Assembly: GCF_000014965.1 (NCBI RefSeq)
Contig: NC_008554.1
Location: forward strand, 2,344,001-2,408,000
Source of the DNA: Syntrophobacter fumaroxidans MPOB
GTDB taxonomy: Bacteria > Desulfobacterota > Syntrophobacteria > Syntrophobacterales > Syntrophobacteraceae
Direction of reading: 5' to 3'
Length of the DNA stretch: 64,000 nucleotides
In this document: positions 44,199 to 53,176 of the stretch, piece after piece
Position numbering within the stretch: position 1 is the stretch's first letter
Layout of the letters: each line of letters starts with the position of its first letter
Notes under the pieces: model-generated
What the model saw: only the letters and a program-made list of their open reading frames with translations
The model's database searches: none
Told to the model about the DNA's origin: nothing
Program-made: the position numbers and the translations under genes

Positions 44199-45164
44199 TC
44201 AGGCCGGTGATTGCATGGCCAAAACGGCCGCCCCGATAACCCCCGCATCATCCCCGAGGCTTGCCGGAACCACCGTTACGGATTCGGCGGCCGTGACCAA
44301 CGCGTGATGGCGGATTCCCTCCCTCACGCGCTCGATCAGCTCCGGCAGACCGTTGACGACGCCGCCGCCAAGAATCAGCCGGCACGGGTTGAAGGCGTTC
44401 ACCAGGCTGACCGCCCCCACGCTGAGCGCCTCGGCGGCGCGGTCGATGAGCTGCCGCGCCAGGGGATCCCCCATGCGGAAGGCCGTCGCCACAAGCTCGG
44501 TCGTGACATTGTTGATCTGCCCTTTGGCCAGCCTGAGAAGCGGAGTCCCCAGGGCGGGATCGAGAAGAATGGCATCCCGGGCTTTCTGTGCGATCGCCCA
44601 GCCTCCGGCCAGCGCCTCCATGCATCCCCGCCTGCCGCAATGGCACAGCGGACCGTTCATGTCGACCACCACATGGCCGATTTCCCCGGCCGAGTTACCG
44701 CATCCGTGGAGCATCCGCCCCTGCGCCACAATCCCGCCGCCGATGCCCGTCCCGACAAACATGCAGATCAGATCCCCGCAATCCTTGCCGGCGCCGAACG
44801 CCCACTCGCCCGCGGCAGCCGCCCGAACATCGTTGACCACCACCACGCGAAGCCGCGTGATCGCGCGAAGCTGCTCGCCCAGTGGAATGTTTCGCCAGCC
44901 CAGGTTGGGCGCGAACCTGACCATCCCGTCGTCACGGGCGATCTGCCCTGCCACGCCGATGCCGATACCTGCCGGGCGAGTTTTCGTTCCCTTGCGTATT
45001 TCCTTCACGGCACCGATGATCTGGTCCCTGACGGCCTCCGGCCCCTCCCTCACAAACGTCAGGTATCGGGCGTGCTTGAGCACCTCTCCCCGATCGTCCA
45101 CCAGTGCCACGGCGATCTTGGTGCCGCCGAGATCCACACCGACGGCATACCTTTTCGACGACAT
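44199..45164 (-). CDS. ROK-family glucokinase
   Basis: 321 residues, ATG at 45164 with GGAGG 7 bp upstream. The phosphate-1 motif is AVGVDLGGTKIAVALVDDRG. The ATP/sugar region is GTGIGGGIVAQGRMLHGCGN, and EIGHVVVDMNGPLCHCGRRG continues into the CMEALAGG zinc motif, with its CxCGxxGC cysteines all present. This is typical of bacterial ROK glucokinases. With pgi and rpe nearby it fits a glucose-phosphate entry set. A transcriptional-regulator ROK is excluded because no helix-turn-helix is present. Confidence 0.88.
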   Translation of the reverse strand: MSSKRYAVGVDLGGTKIAVALVDDRGEVLKHARYLTFVREGPEAVRDQIIGAVKEIRKGTKTRPAGIGIGVAGQIARDDGMVRFAPNLGWRNIPLGEQLRAITRLRVVVVNDVRAAAAGEWAFGAGKDCGDLICMFVGTGIGGGIVAQGRMLHGCGNSAGEIGHVVVDMNGPLCHCGRRGCMEALAGGWAIAQKARDAILLDPALGTPLLRLAKGQINNVTTELVATAFRMGDPLARQLIDRAAEALSVGAVSLVNAFNPCRLILGGGVVNGLPELIERVREGIRHHALVTAAESVTVVPASLGDDAGVIGAAVLAMQSPA

Positions 45165-45396
45165 CCGAACAACCTCCCATTCCGTTATGCGCGGTCGCGG
45201 CGAGAAATGCTTCGGCGCACCGGCAACGACAAGCTCCGCGGCTTGCCCGCGGACGCCGCGACCGAAAGACGGCGGACGGAAATGCCCGCATTGCGCTCAC
45301 AGTATTACAGTCGGATCCGAAATGGAATATCATGATGGCTCGGAAGAACAGGAGTTCCTCGCAAGTGAAGTTCCGCGCGTCACCCACGATCCGGTT

Positions 45397-47853
45397 TCAG
45401 ACCTTCTCGACGGCGCTAAGGGGGATCGTCGCCCGGAAGCTCCCGATCCGGCGCCAGTCGACATCCCTGTGCCTGGGCACGATCAGCACTCCCTGCGCCA
45501 CGGTGGTCGAAATCATGAGGTCGATCTCAACGGGACCGCCGGCAAAGTTCAGTCGGATGCGGTCACCGTCCGAGAGGCCCGCCGCGGCGGCATCCGCCGC
45601 GTGCATGACGGCGTGAGGCTGAGGTTCGACCTGTTGCGTGATGTGCGAGTAGTGCGAGAGCTCTTCGCTGCCGAAAGTCATGTCGGCGAGTATGAGCTCG
45701 AGAACGTCATCTCGCCGGGCGGTCTCGTACCGGGCGACTTGCGCCGTCGGGTTTTCGGCCCCCGCTTTGGCGGGCACAACGCGAATGCCGTCCACCGGAT
45801 AGGATTGCCCGATTACGGCAAGAGCGGGACATTCGTCCGCGATTTCCCGGAACGGGACGTCGGGCCGGGAGCGATCCGCCGGCGATGCGTCGGCGTCCCC
45901 GGCAAGAGCGGCCAGGATCAGCGGCGCCGACCGCGGCTCCGCCCCCGGGACGCCCACTCCATAAGCTCGCGGGGGATGACTCCCGCCGCCCGCCTGACCG
46001 ATGGGAACACCTCCCCTGTAGACCGGCTCGGCGTACTGGACCCGCCCTTCCTGGTTGACGTAACTGCCGCCCGATTCGAACAGCGTCGATGAAGGGATGA
46101 CGATGTGAGCCAACCGAAGGATTTCAGAAGGCAGGCAGTCCACCGCGACCAGCAGTTCGAGCTTTTTCAGCGCCCGTTCCAGGCGCGGCCGGTCCGGAAA
46201 CTCCCGGAGCGGGTCCGCCTCGACCGCCAGGAGCCCTTTGATCGCACCGTTTTCAATTCCTTCGAGCGTTTCCGAAAAAGACCTCTGCCGCGCCGGCGCC
46301 CAGAGTGCGGCCCCGAAAGCGTTCGGACCGGGAAGGACGTAAAACAGGCCGGTCCTGCTCCCCCGTTCCAGGATTGCGTCCGCAAGGCCGGCTGCACGAT
46401 CCGGGGTCGTCTCGCGAGTGACGGCCGTACCGCAGACGATGACGGGAAAACCGCCACCCGCAAGCTTTCCGGCCGGCACCGCAATCGAATCCGCCTTGCC
46501 CACCGCCCTCGCACCGCTCACGGGCTTTTGTGCCGGGTCCCGCATCAGTTCTGTCAGCGCGTCCAGAAATCGGTCGATATCGTCCGGATGCATCGCGATG
46601 TGCTCGAAGGCAAAGGGCAGCGACACGGGACGCGGATCGACCACCGTGACGAAAGCCTCCCTGCGCCGTGCCTGCCGCATTGCGAGTGCCAGCATGGGGG
46701 CCTCATTGACCGGGTCCACGCCCACTGCCAGGATGACGTCGGCGGTTTCAATCTCGCGGAGCGACACCGCCGTCCGGTCACTCAAACCGGCAACAGCCCG
46801 CTCCACCCGGTGAGCGAGACCCGGATCGACAAAGTAGCGCGGCGCCCTCCAGCCTTTGCGTTTCACCAGGCGTTCCAACCGGACCTGGGTCTCCAGGCTG
46901 TTCCGTGCCGACCCGAGCACCGCTGCCGCATCGGAACCGGCCTCCGCGCAGATCGCCGACAACCGCTCGGATGCGGCCCGAACGGCGGTTTCACAGTCGG
47001 TTTCAACACCATCGACCACGGCCCCGCGAGGCCGTTCCACATGGTTCACATATGCCAGGCCATAGCGCCCGCGGTCGCAGATGAAATAACCGTTGACCGC
47101 TTCGTTGAAACGCGGTTCGACGCGCATGATCTCACGGTACCTGGCGGCGGCAACGGTGTTGCATCCCAGCGAGCAGTGAATGCAAACGGAAGGGGACCGT
47201 TCCAGGTCCCAGTGTCGGACCTTGTAGCGGGAAGGCTTGTCCGTGTAGACCCCCGTGGGGCAAAGTTCCACGAGGTTACCGGCAAACGGGCTCTCCAGGG
47301 GCCCGTCCCCGTAGCGTCCGAAGTAAACGTGAGAGGCGATCCCCATCGTTCCGAGATCCCGGTAGCCCGTGTAGTCCTGGTAGAAACGAACGCAACGGGT
47401 GCAGTGGATGCAGCGGTTCATTTCATGCGCGATGAAGGCCCCGAGATACTGGTCGCGGTAGGTGCGTTTCCGGCCCGCGTACCGGCGAATGCCGTGGCCG
47501 CTCGATGCCGTTTCATCCTGCAGCAGACACTGCCCGCCTTCGTCGCAGACGGGACAGTCGTGAGGGTGATTCAGCATGAGCCATTCGATCACCTGTTTGC
47601 GGAAGCTTACCGCCTCCTCGTCCGTCGTGGAAACCACCATGCCGTCCTGAGCCTCGATCATGCAGCTCATCTGGACTCCCTTGAACGGGCCCTGGAGGAA
47701 TTTCACCGCGCACATCCTGCAGGCCCCCGCCGATCCCAGCGCGTGGTGGTAGCAGAATCGAGGGATCATGATGCCCAGTCGCTCGGCCGCTTCAATGACC
47801 TTCGTCCCTTGCGGGACTTCGATTTCGAGGTCGTCTATGATCAAGCTTGGCAT
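45397..47853 (-). CDS. nuoG: NADH-quinone oxidoreductase subunit G
   Basis: 818 residues. N-terminal [2Fe-2S] ligands are PRFCYHHALGSAGACRMCAV with MSCMIEAQ. The His-containing N5 motif is NHPHDCPVCDEGGQCLLQD. The N4 motif is CIHCTRCVRF with a distant CPTG. The following molybdopterin-like domain keeps cysteines for the extra N7 cluster (VCIHCSLGCNTV ... YFICDRG). The rest is the large degenerate molybdopterin-type domain ending in an ADBD-like fold (HAADAAAAGLSDGDRIRLNF). Molybdenum is not expected. Confidence 0.93.
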   Translation of the reverse strand: MPSLIIDDLEIEVPQGTKVIEAAERLGIMIPRFCYHHALGSAGACRMCAVKFLQGPFKGVQMSCMIEAQDGMVVSTTDEEAVSFRKQVIEWLMLNHPHDCPVCDEGGQCLLQDETASSGHGIRRYAGRKRTYRDQYLGAFIAHEMNRCIHCTRCVRFYQDYTGYRDLGTMGIASHVYFGRYGDGPLESPFAGNLVELCPTGVYTDKPSRYKVRHWDLERSPSVCIHCSLGCNTVAAARYREIMRVEPRFNEAVNGYFICDRGRYGLAYVNHVERPRGAVVDGVETDCETAVRAASERLSAICAEAGSDAAAVLGSARNSLETQVRLERLVKRKGWRAPRYFVDPGLAHRVERAVAGLSDRTAVSLREIETADVILAVGVDPVNEAPMLALAMRQARRREAFVTVVDPRPVSLPFAFEHIAMHPDDIDRFLDALTELMRDPAQKPVSGARAVGKADSIAVPAGKLAGGGFPVIVCGTAVTRETTPDRAAGLADAILERGSRTGLFYVLPGPNAFGAALWAPARQRSFSETLEGIENGAIKGLLAVEADPLREFPDRPRLERALKKLELLVAVDCLPSEILRLAHIVIPSSTLFESGGSYVNQEGRVQYAEPVYRGGVPIGQAGGGSHPPRAYGVGVPGAEPRSAPLILAALAGDADASPADRSRPDVPFREIADECPALAVIGQSYPVDGIRVVPAKAGAENPTAQVARYETARRDDVLELILADMTFGSEELSHYSHITQQVEPQPHAVMHAADAAAAGLSDGDRIRLNFAGGPVEIDLMISTTVAQGVLIVPRHRDVDWRRIGSFRATIPLSAVEKV

Positions 47854-47930
47854 GGTTTTCCTCGAACCCCGCGGCGCGGGATGAGAACCCGAACGACATC
47901 ACGCGCCCTTCCCCCCCCCGTTGAGATGCT

Positions 47931-49196
47931 TCAATCCTTGAACGGGCACCGCTTCTGACTGATGTGCTCGTGCACCTCGTCGGCAAAGTGATCGAGCAGG
48001 CTCTCCACGGGCGAGGCCGCTCCGGGAGCGAGCGCGCAGTATGAGTTCCAGACCTGCCTGGACATGAGCCGCAGCATCGGGATGTATTCTTCCCGCCCCT
48101 CCCCTTCTTCGATACGCTCCAGCAAGTCCCGCATGTACGGCAGGCCTTCGCGGCACGGCGTGCACCACCCGCAGGATTCGCGGGCGAAGAAACGCATCAG
48201 ATTCAGAGTGGCCCCCACGAGGCAGGTCTTCCGGTCGAAGACTATGACGGCTCCCGTGCCGAGCCGGTTCTTCACGGCGGCCATGCCGTCGAAATCCATT
48301 CCCGCGTGGAGGTTGTCCCTGGTCAGGAAGTAGGTCGAAGCGCCTCCGGGAAGACAGGCCTTGAACTCGGACCCGGGCGCCATGCCTCCCGCATGTTCTT
48401 CGATGATTTCGTTCAACCGGGTCCCCATGGGCAGTTCCACGCACCCGGGCCGGCTCACCTTGCCGCTGATGCAAAACAGCTTGGTTCCCGGAGTCTTCGA
48501 CCGGGACAGGCCGCGAAACCATTCCGGGCCGTTTCTCAGTATATGGGGCACGTTGGCCAGGGTTTCCACGTTGTTCACCACCGTGGGACGTTCCCAGAGC
48601 CCTTTGACCGTCGGATACGGAGGCGGCCGTTGGGGGTTCGGCCGTTTCCCCATGACGGCATTCAGCAGGGCGCTGGCCTCGCCGCAGATGTAGCGCCCGC
48701 CGCTGCGATGCACGACGATATCCAGGGAATAATCCGTTCCGAGGATGTTCCTGCCGAGATACCCCGCCTCCCTCGCAATCCGCAGCTCTCTTTCCATGAT
48801 CGCCGCACTGCTCTCGTAAGAGGGCCTCACGAACAAAAACGCCTTGGAGGCTCCAATGGCGTACCCGGCAAGGATCATTCCCTCGATGATGGTGTGAGGG
48901 TCGGCATGGATCAGCACCCGGTCCTTGAAGGTTCCGGGTTCCATCTCATCCGAATTGGCGACCAGGTAGCGCGGGTAGGCCCCGTCCGCCGGAACGGACT
49001 CCCATTTCTTGGACGCCGGGAAACCCGCTCCTCCCCGACCCCGCAGGCCGGCCTCGTCCACCACCCGGCAGACCTCCCCGGCGCTCCGCTTGCGCAGGAC
49101 GTCTCCCAATGCCCGGTAACCGCCCCCGGCCCGATATTCGTCGAGAGTGACGATGCGATCGGGCTTGCGATTCCGAAAGAGTACCTGGGGATACAT
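47931..49196 (-). CDS. nuoF: NADH-quinone oxidoreductase subunit F (NADH/FMN)
   Basis: 421 residues, the NADH-oxidising subunit. The FMN/NADH site includes DEAGLRGRGGAGFPASKKWE and VANSDEMEPGTFKDRVLIHA. The N3 [4Fe-4S] ligands are in ARESCGWCTPCREG with a downstream SYCALAPGAASP cysteine. The ATG at 49196 lies 7 bp after nuoE, and nuoG follows 77 bp on. No HydB-like extra N- or C-terminal ferredoxin domain is present, so it fits plain complex I rather than an electron-bifurcating hydrogenase. Confidence 0.94.
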   Translation of the reverse strand: MYPQVLFRNRKPDRIVTLDEYRAGGGYRALGDVLRKRSAGEVCRVVDEAGLRGRGGAGFPASKKWESVPADGAYPRYLVANSDEMEPGTFKDRVLIHADPHTIIEGMILAGYAIGASKAFLFVRPSYESSAAIMERELRIAREAGYLGRNILGTDYSLDIVVHRSGGRYICGEASALLNAVMGKRPNPQRPPPYPTVKGLWERPTVVNNVETLANVPHILRNGPEWFRGLSRSKTPGTKLFCISGKVSRPGCVELPMGTRLNEIIEEHAGGMAPGSEFKACLPGGASTYFLTRDNLHAGMDFDGMAAVKNRLGTGAVIVFDRKTCLVGATLNLMRFFARESCGWCTPCREGLPYMRDLLERIEEGEGREEYIPMLRLMSRQVWNSYCALAPGAASPVESLLDHFADEVHEHISQKRCPFKD

Positions 49197-49203
49197 GGGT
49201 CGA

Positions 49204-49695
49204 TTATTCCATTTCGTGAAATTGCGAGTGCTCGATCAGCCGGTCGAGTATCCTGTCGATCTTTTCGCGGGTCAGCCGACCGTAGACATTCCGATTGATC
49301 ATCATGGCGGGAGCCCTGTCACAATACCCGATGCAGCAAACGGGAAGCAGGGTGAAGAGGCCGTCGGGCGATGTGCCGCCCACGGTGAGCTTAAGCCGTT
49401 GGCAAAGGTAATCGATGATCCTTTGGTACCCCTCCATCCAGCAGACGGCGCTGTCGCAGACGTGGATGACGTACCTGCCCACGGGGCTGCGGTAAATATG
49501 GTCATAGAAGGTGGCCAGCTCTTCGAGCTCCAGGGTCGTCATTCCGAGAATCCCGGCCGCCTCCTCCATGGCTTCATCGGTCATGTACCCGTAGTGGTCC
49601 TGCAATTCGAACATGACATCGATGGCCTGTTCCCGGGGACTTTCCGCCGACGCCGCTTTTCGCGCCAGAGCGCTTCTCATTTCTTCAGGGATCAT
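49204..49695 (-). CDS. nuoE: NADH-quinone oxidoreductase subunit E
   Basis: 163 residues from the ATG at 49695; a start further upstream is possible but less protein-like. The thioredoxin-like [2Fe-2S] domain has ligands in IHVCDSAVCWMEG and LLPVCCIGYCDRAPAMM. The N-terminal helical part (DVMFELQDHYGYMTDEAMEE) is standard. With nuoF and nuoG it forms the NADH-input module, physically separate from nuoA-N by about 16.6 kb. Confidence 0.93.
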   Translation of the reverse strand: MIPEEMRSALARKAASAESPREQAIDVMFELQDHYGYMTDEAMEEAAGILGMTTLELEELATFYDHIYRSPVGRYVIHVCDSAVCWMEGYQRIIDYLCQRLKLTVGGTSPDGLFTLLPVCCIGYCDRAPAMMINRNVYGRLTREKIDRILDRLIEHSQFHEME

Positions 49696-49883
49696 CTGCG
49701 CTTGAAATCCTTCAAAGCAAGATCCAAACGGGCGCAAATTGGGCCCCTCGGGCCCAAACACCCAAGCCCCGGAAATGGGACGATGTTCTTCCCCCCCTCC
49801 ACGAAATCGCCGACGAGCCTGGAGCGGACCCGCGTTGCGATCACGCCTTCAAAGCGACCTCTCGTTTCAACCACAGTGTGAAA

Positions 49884-49911
49884 AATCTAAGACCTTGGCA
49901 TTGAAAGTCAA
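49884..49911 (-). promoter_or_regulatory. Sigma-70 promoter of nuoEFG
   Basis: Read on the minus strand: TTGACT at 49911-49906, 16-bp spacer, TAGATT at 49889-49884. It lies about 190 bp upstream of the nuoE start and is the best promoter in the 429-bp divergent region between nuoE and the next plus-strand gene. Confidence 0.5.
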
Positions 49912-50124
49912 GAAAGCCTTCCAGGAGCGGCATTCCCAGTCGATCGGGGGGGCAACGGTCCCGCGGTCTTCCGTTCATGCTCGGGAAAGCGTTCTTTCAC
50001 CTTCCGCGAGCTTGAAAAACCTCGCCTGACATGTTACAGCGGAACTGCATCACGTTTCTTCGACCACCTTGCGAGAACACTGACAACTTTTTGAATACAT
50101 TGAACAAATTGAATCGGAATCCCT

Positions 50125-50655
50125 ATGGCCGAAATCAAGAGCACTCTGGACCTGGTGATGGAACGAACCAGGAATCTGACCCTGACCGAAGACGAGAAGC
50201 GCGAACAGGCGCTGACTGAATTCAGGCAACGCTTCTCCGGATTGACGGGAAGATACCTGGATGGTTTGCTGCCCATTGAAGGTTTCCGAAAAGAACTGCA
50301 GAGCCTGCGGGAGACGGTGCCTGCCCTGAACGGCGACATCCTGTGCGATGAAATCGCCCGGCGCCTCGATCCCGACCGGGACAACCGGCAATTGCTCGCG
50401 CTCCTGTCCGAAGTCTGTGCGGTGGACACCGGCGTAATCGAGTCCCTCCTGGACGAGTACGCCGCCACCCTTGCGTCCATGACCCGGGATCGCATCGATC
50501 ACGTCAAGATGCTGTTGTTGGATGCGTGCAAAGTCTCGGGGTCGGCCGTCGTGCCCAACCTCGATGCGGACAGCGATTGGGCCGGGGAAAAGGAGGCGCT
50601 CAGGGAGAAGGTTGTCGAGAAGCTGGGCCGTGAAATCGCCGCGGCAAAGCGCTGA
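50125..50655 (+). CDS. Conserved-looking helical protein of unknown function
   Basis: 176 residues, ATG at 50125. The sequence is highly charged and predicted almost entirely helical (MAEIKSTLDLVMERTRNLTL, REQALTEFRQRFSGLTGRYL, REKVVEKLGREIAAAKR), with coiled-coil character at both ends. It has no membrane segment, signal or known motif. No family is recognised. It is transcribed divergently from nuoE. Confidence 0.65.
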   Translation: MAEIKSTLDLVMERTRNLTLTEDEKREQALTEFRQRFSGLTGRYLDGLLPIEGFRKELQSLRETVPALNGDILCDEIARRLDPDRDNRQLLALLSEVCAVDTGVIESLLDEYAATLASMTRDRIDHVKMLLLDACKVSGSAVVPNLDADSDWAGEKEALREKVVEKLGREIAAAKR

Positions 50656-50837
50656 CCGCCCGGTCTCAGGAATTCCCGGCTCTGCTCGTCCTCCGGATTT
50701 TTTTGGGGAACTCGAGGGATGCTCCGCAACAGGATTCGGTGCTCCCTCGCGCAATCGCCGCGCATGCACGCCTCGCAGGTTCCGGCAGCCATGAATGTCG
50801 ACCCCGGCCGGTATACCCGTCGCAGACCGAGCTATGT

Positions 50838-51127
50838 GGAAGATAGACTCCCGGGTGAGCCTGTCTTCATGCTTCGCGGGTGTCGCAGGGGGGATGGATA
50901 ATTGCGTTCAAAATGATACTCTAAAAGCGTGGGGGACATATCCCCCACACCCCCTCGCCGCTTCGCGGCTCCGTGTGGCGCTGCGGCGGCGGCCTTCGGC
51001 CGGTCGCCGACAGCGCCGAGCACTCGGCCTCACGCGCTTGCGCGTGTGGCCGAAACTTGGGGGGTGCGGGGGAATCATTCCCCCGCTCTTTTGTGCTTGA
51101 AAGATCCATCTTGCACGCAACTTCGTA
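50838..51127 (-). repeat. ~290-305-bp structured element, copy B, directly after the MBL hydrolase stop
   Basis: Read on the minus strand it starts TACGAAGTTGCGTGCAAGAT right after the TGA of the gene at 51128. It is almost base-identical to copy A from 51127 down to ~50838, where its far end diverges and lacks the ATACGGATTT terminus. The hairpins at 18224 and 18361 of copy A are conserved (one base change in the first loop: ACATAT for ACGTAT). Confidence 0.85.
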
Positions 51128-51808
51128 TCAGATGAAGTTGAACCAGTACCTGGCCACGTTCTCGAAATTCCTGCGCACCCGCTCGGCCCCGGCCACCACG
51201 TCCCCGTGCCCCGCGAGCATCCACTCCGCATCGAATTCCGAGAGCCGCTTGATGCTCCGCTTCAGCAGTTCGCCGTTTCCGCCGGGAAGATCCGTCCTTC
51301 CCAGCCCCTCCTTGAAGATCACGTCGCCCGTGAAGAGCACCTTACGTTCCCGCCAATAGATCGAAACGGACCCGGGAGAATGGCCGGGAGTGTGAATGAT
51401 CTCCAGTTTCAACCCCTTGACGTCCAGTTCCCCTTCGGCAAGGAAGAAATCGGGCACGTACGCTTCGACATCCATGCCGGCGCCCAGAGAGATCGCCATT
51501 TCCCTGAACAGCCGCCAGTCCTCTTCGTTGACGGCAAACAGAGCCGGAGTCCCGTTGAACCACTTGACCGCCTCGACGTGATCCGGATGCACGTGAGTCG
51601 ACAGGATCAGATCGATGTCGCCGGGTCCCAGGTCGAGCTCCTTCAGGCCGGCGTTCACGTGCTCGAACAGCGTCAGGTGCCCCGGATCGATGAGCACCCT
51701 GGCCCCGGCGTCGATCAGGTAGGTGTTGCAGTTGTTGGCGCTCATGGAATTCCACATGAACGCATGAAGTCCTTCCATGATTTTCAATGGTGTGTTCCTT
51801 TCCGTCAT
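51128..51808 (-). CDS. Metallo-beta-lactamase-fold hydrolase
   Basis: 226 residues from the ATG at 51808. The two-metal site is complete: STHVHPDHVEAVKWF, HTPGHSPGSVSIYW, LFTGDVIFKEGLGRTDLPGG and a final AGHGD. The layout resembles glyoxalase II-like or general thioesterase-type MBL proteins. A specific substrate cannot be given. A promoter (TTGTCT-N17-TAATAA) lies upstream, and structured element B abuts the stop codon. Confidence 0.87.
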   Translation of the reverse strand: MTERNTPLKIMEGLHAFMWNSMSANNCNTYLIDAGARVLIDPGHLTLFEHVNAGLKELDLGPGDIDLILSTHVHPDHVEAVKWFNGTPALFAVNEEDWRLFREMAISLGAGMDVEAYVPDFFLAEGELDVKGLKLEIIHTPGHSPGSVSIYWRERKVLFTGDVIFKEGLGRTDLPGGNGELLKRSIKRLSEFDAEWMLAGHGDVVAGAERVRRNFENVARYWFNFI

Positions 51809-51940
51809 CAGCCCGTGAGAATCGTTTTCTCCGTTTACGCGATCGCCCGCGTGAATCCCGCCGAATGCCGCGCCCCCGGCACAAAACCGTGAACAGCAGA
51901 CCGATCGGCGGAAGCACCGGCCCGTTTTCCACACCGATCA

Positions 51941-51969
51941 TTATTAATACACAATAATCTCGAAGACAA
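51941..51969 (-). promoter_or_regulatory. Sigma-70 promoter of the MBL hydrolase gene
   Basis: On the minus strand TTGTCT (51969-51964) is followed after 17 bp by TAATAA (51946-51941), in a locally AT-rich stretch of the divergent region. The leader would be ~130 nt. Confidence 0.45.
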
Positions 51970-52318
51970 CCGCACGCGCCTTTCACACCCTGCCGGTGCA
52001 CCTTTTTGTTTCCACGCCGCTTCGGGAACCCCACCGGTTCGCCCGGCCTCAGGAAAACCCCGCGGACTCGCGCAACCGTTCGATCGTATCGATAGGGAAT
52101 ACCGATATACATTGCCTTCCTCTTTGGAAATATCAATTAGATATCAATTACCTGGTGTGCTAAGGGACACTCGCGAACCCGAACGTTTTTCTTCAATGCC
52201 CTGCCGCGGTCCGCTCCGAGTGGAGCGGGCCGATGTTCCCCGACGGCGTGTCCGCCTTGCTTTCCCGGGGCTGCCGACGCTGCGGGAAACGATTGCCATT
52301 TCGTGTCGGAGACGGAGC
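51970..52318. other. Upstream region of the binding-protein/NifB-like operon
   Basis: No gene was seen. The 11-bp unit ATATCAATTAG is present as a tandem pair at 52130-52150, about 170 bp before the start codon, and could be an operator half-site pair. No strong promoter was recognised. Confidence 0.35.
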
Positions 52319-53176
52319 ATGATGGATAAGCAAAATGGCCACAACAGGAGGACTTTCCTGAAGACGGCGCTGGCGTCCGCCGCGGGAGCGGTTCTACCCG
52401 CCGGCGAGAGCCGTGCCGCCGCATTCAGCCGCGACACCCTGCAGGTCTGGTCATGCGGAGGACTCGCCGAGGCTTTCATGCCCGCCAACGCGCTTTTCGA
52501 AGGCAGGACCGGGGTAAGAATCGCCTATACCGGAGCGTTTGCCGCAGCGCTCGGCAAGTCGCTCCTGGGCAATGCCAAAACGGAAGTCTTCGGAGGCCGT
52601 GTGCTGGACCTTGCAAAAAAGCTCCGGCAGGCCGGCAAAATGGTTTACTTCAAGCCCTTGTGCTTCACCACCTACGTGTTGGCAACGCCGCGGGGGAATC
52701 CCGCGCGCGTACAAAGCGTCCAGGACCTTGCACGGCCCGGGGTGAGAGTGATTCTGGCTCCCGATGCGTCCCCGCCGGGAGGTCAGGCCGCGCAGGTTCT
52801 CTTGAAGAAGGCCGGGGTGCTGGAACCCGCGATGAAGAACGCGGTAAGCCTCGGATCCTGCGTGCAGCGCACCATGGAAGAACTTGCGGAAGGCAGGGGA
52901 GACGTTTCCGTCGTCGAGCTGAGGCTCACCAGGATGCCCGAGTTTCAAGGCCGGGTGGAGATCATTCCGATTCCTTTCGAATTGTTCCCGCCCCCGCCCC
53001 TCACATTCACCATCGGGGTCATGAAAGACGCCGAAGATCGTGCTTTGGCCGATCACTACGTGGAATTCATCACCTCCTCCGAAGGACAGGCGTTTTTCGA
53101 GCGGGCGGGATTCATTCCCGCCATTTCGGATCGAGGCAGGGAACTGACGGAAAAACTGGGGGTGAAGGATGCCTAG
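52319..53176 (+). CDS. Tat-exported ModA-like periplasmic binding protein
   Basis: 285 residues, ATG at 52319 with GGAGACGGAG just upstream. The N-terminus NRRTFLKTALASAAGAVLPA is a twin-arginine signal. The mature part has the type-II binding-protein layout of molybdate/tungstate binders: VWSCGGLAEAFMPANALFEG, TGVRIAYTGAFAAALGKSLL, and a C-terminal DHYVEFITSSEGQAFFERAG repeat typical of ModA/WtpA. No ABC permease or ATPase is adjacent. Instead the next two genes encode a polyferredoxin and a NifB-like enzyme, so it may deliver an oxyanion or metal to cofactor synthesis. Tat export suggests the protein folds around a cofactor first. Confidence 0.75.
   Translation: MMDKQNGHNRRTFLKTALASAAGAVLPAGESRAAAFSRDTLQVWSCGGLAEAFMPANALFEGRTGVRIAYTGAFAAALGKSLLGNAKTEVFGGRVLDLAKKLRQAGKMVYFKPLCFTTYVLATPRGNPARVQSVQDLARPGVRVILAPDASPPGGQAAQVLLKKAGVLEPAMKNAVSLGSCVQRTMEELAEGRGDVSVVELRLTRMPEFQGRVEIIPIPFELFPPPPLTFTIGVMKDAEDRALADHYVEFITSSEGQAFFERAGFIPAISDRGRELTEKLGVKDA

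Noticed and set aside
47931-49196. nuoEFG block as an electron-bifurcating or NAD-dependent hydrogenase/formate dehydrogenase module
   Set aside because: NuoF lacks extra ferredoxin domains, and NuoG has the N7 cysteines and the full-length degenerate molybdopterin domain without an H-cluster or a Mo-binding catalytic subunit nearby.
52130-52150. Tandem ATATCAATTAG pair as an operator
   Set aside because: Only two units and far from the start codon; mentioned in the region note but too weak for a separate claim.
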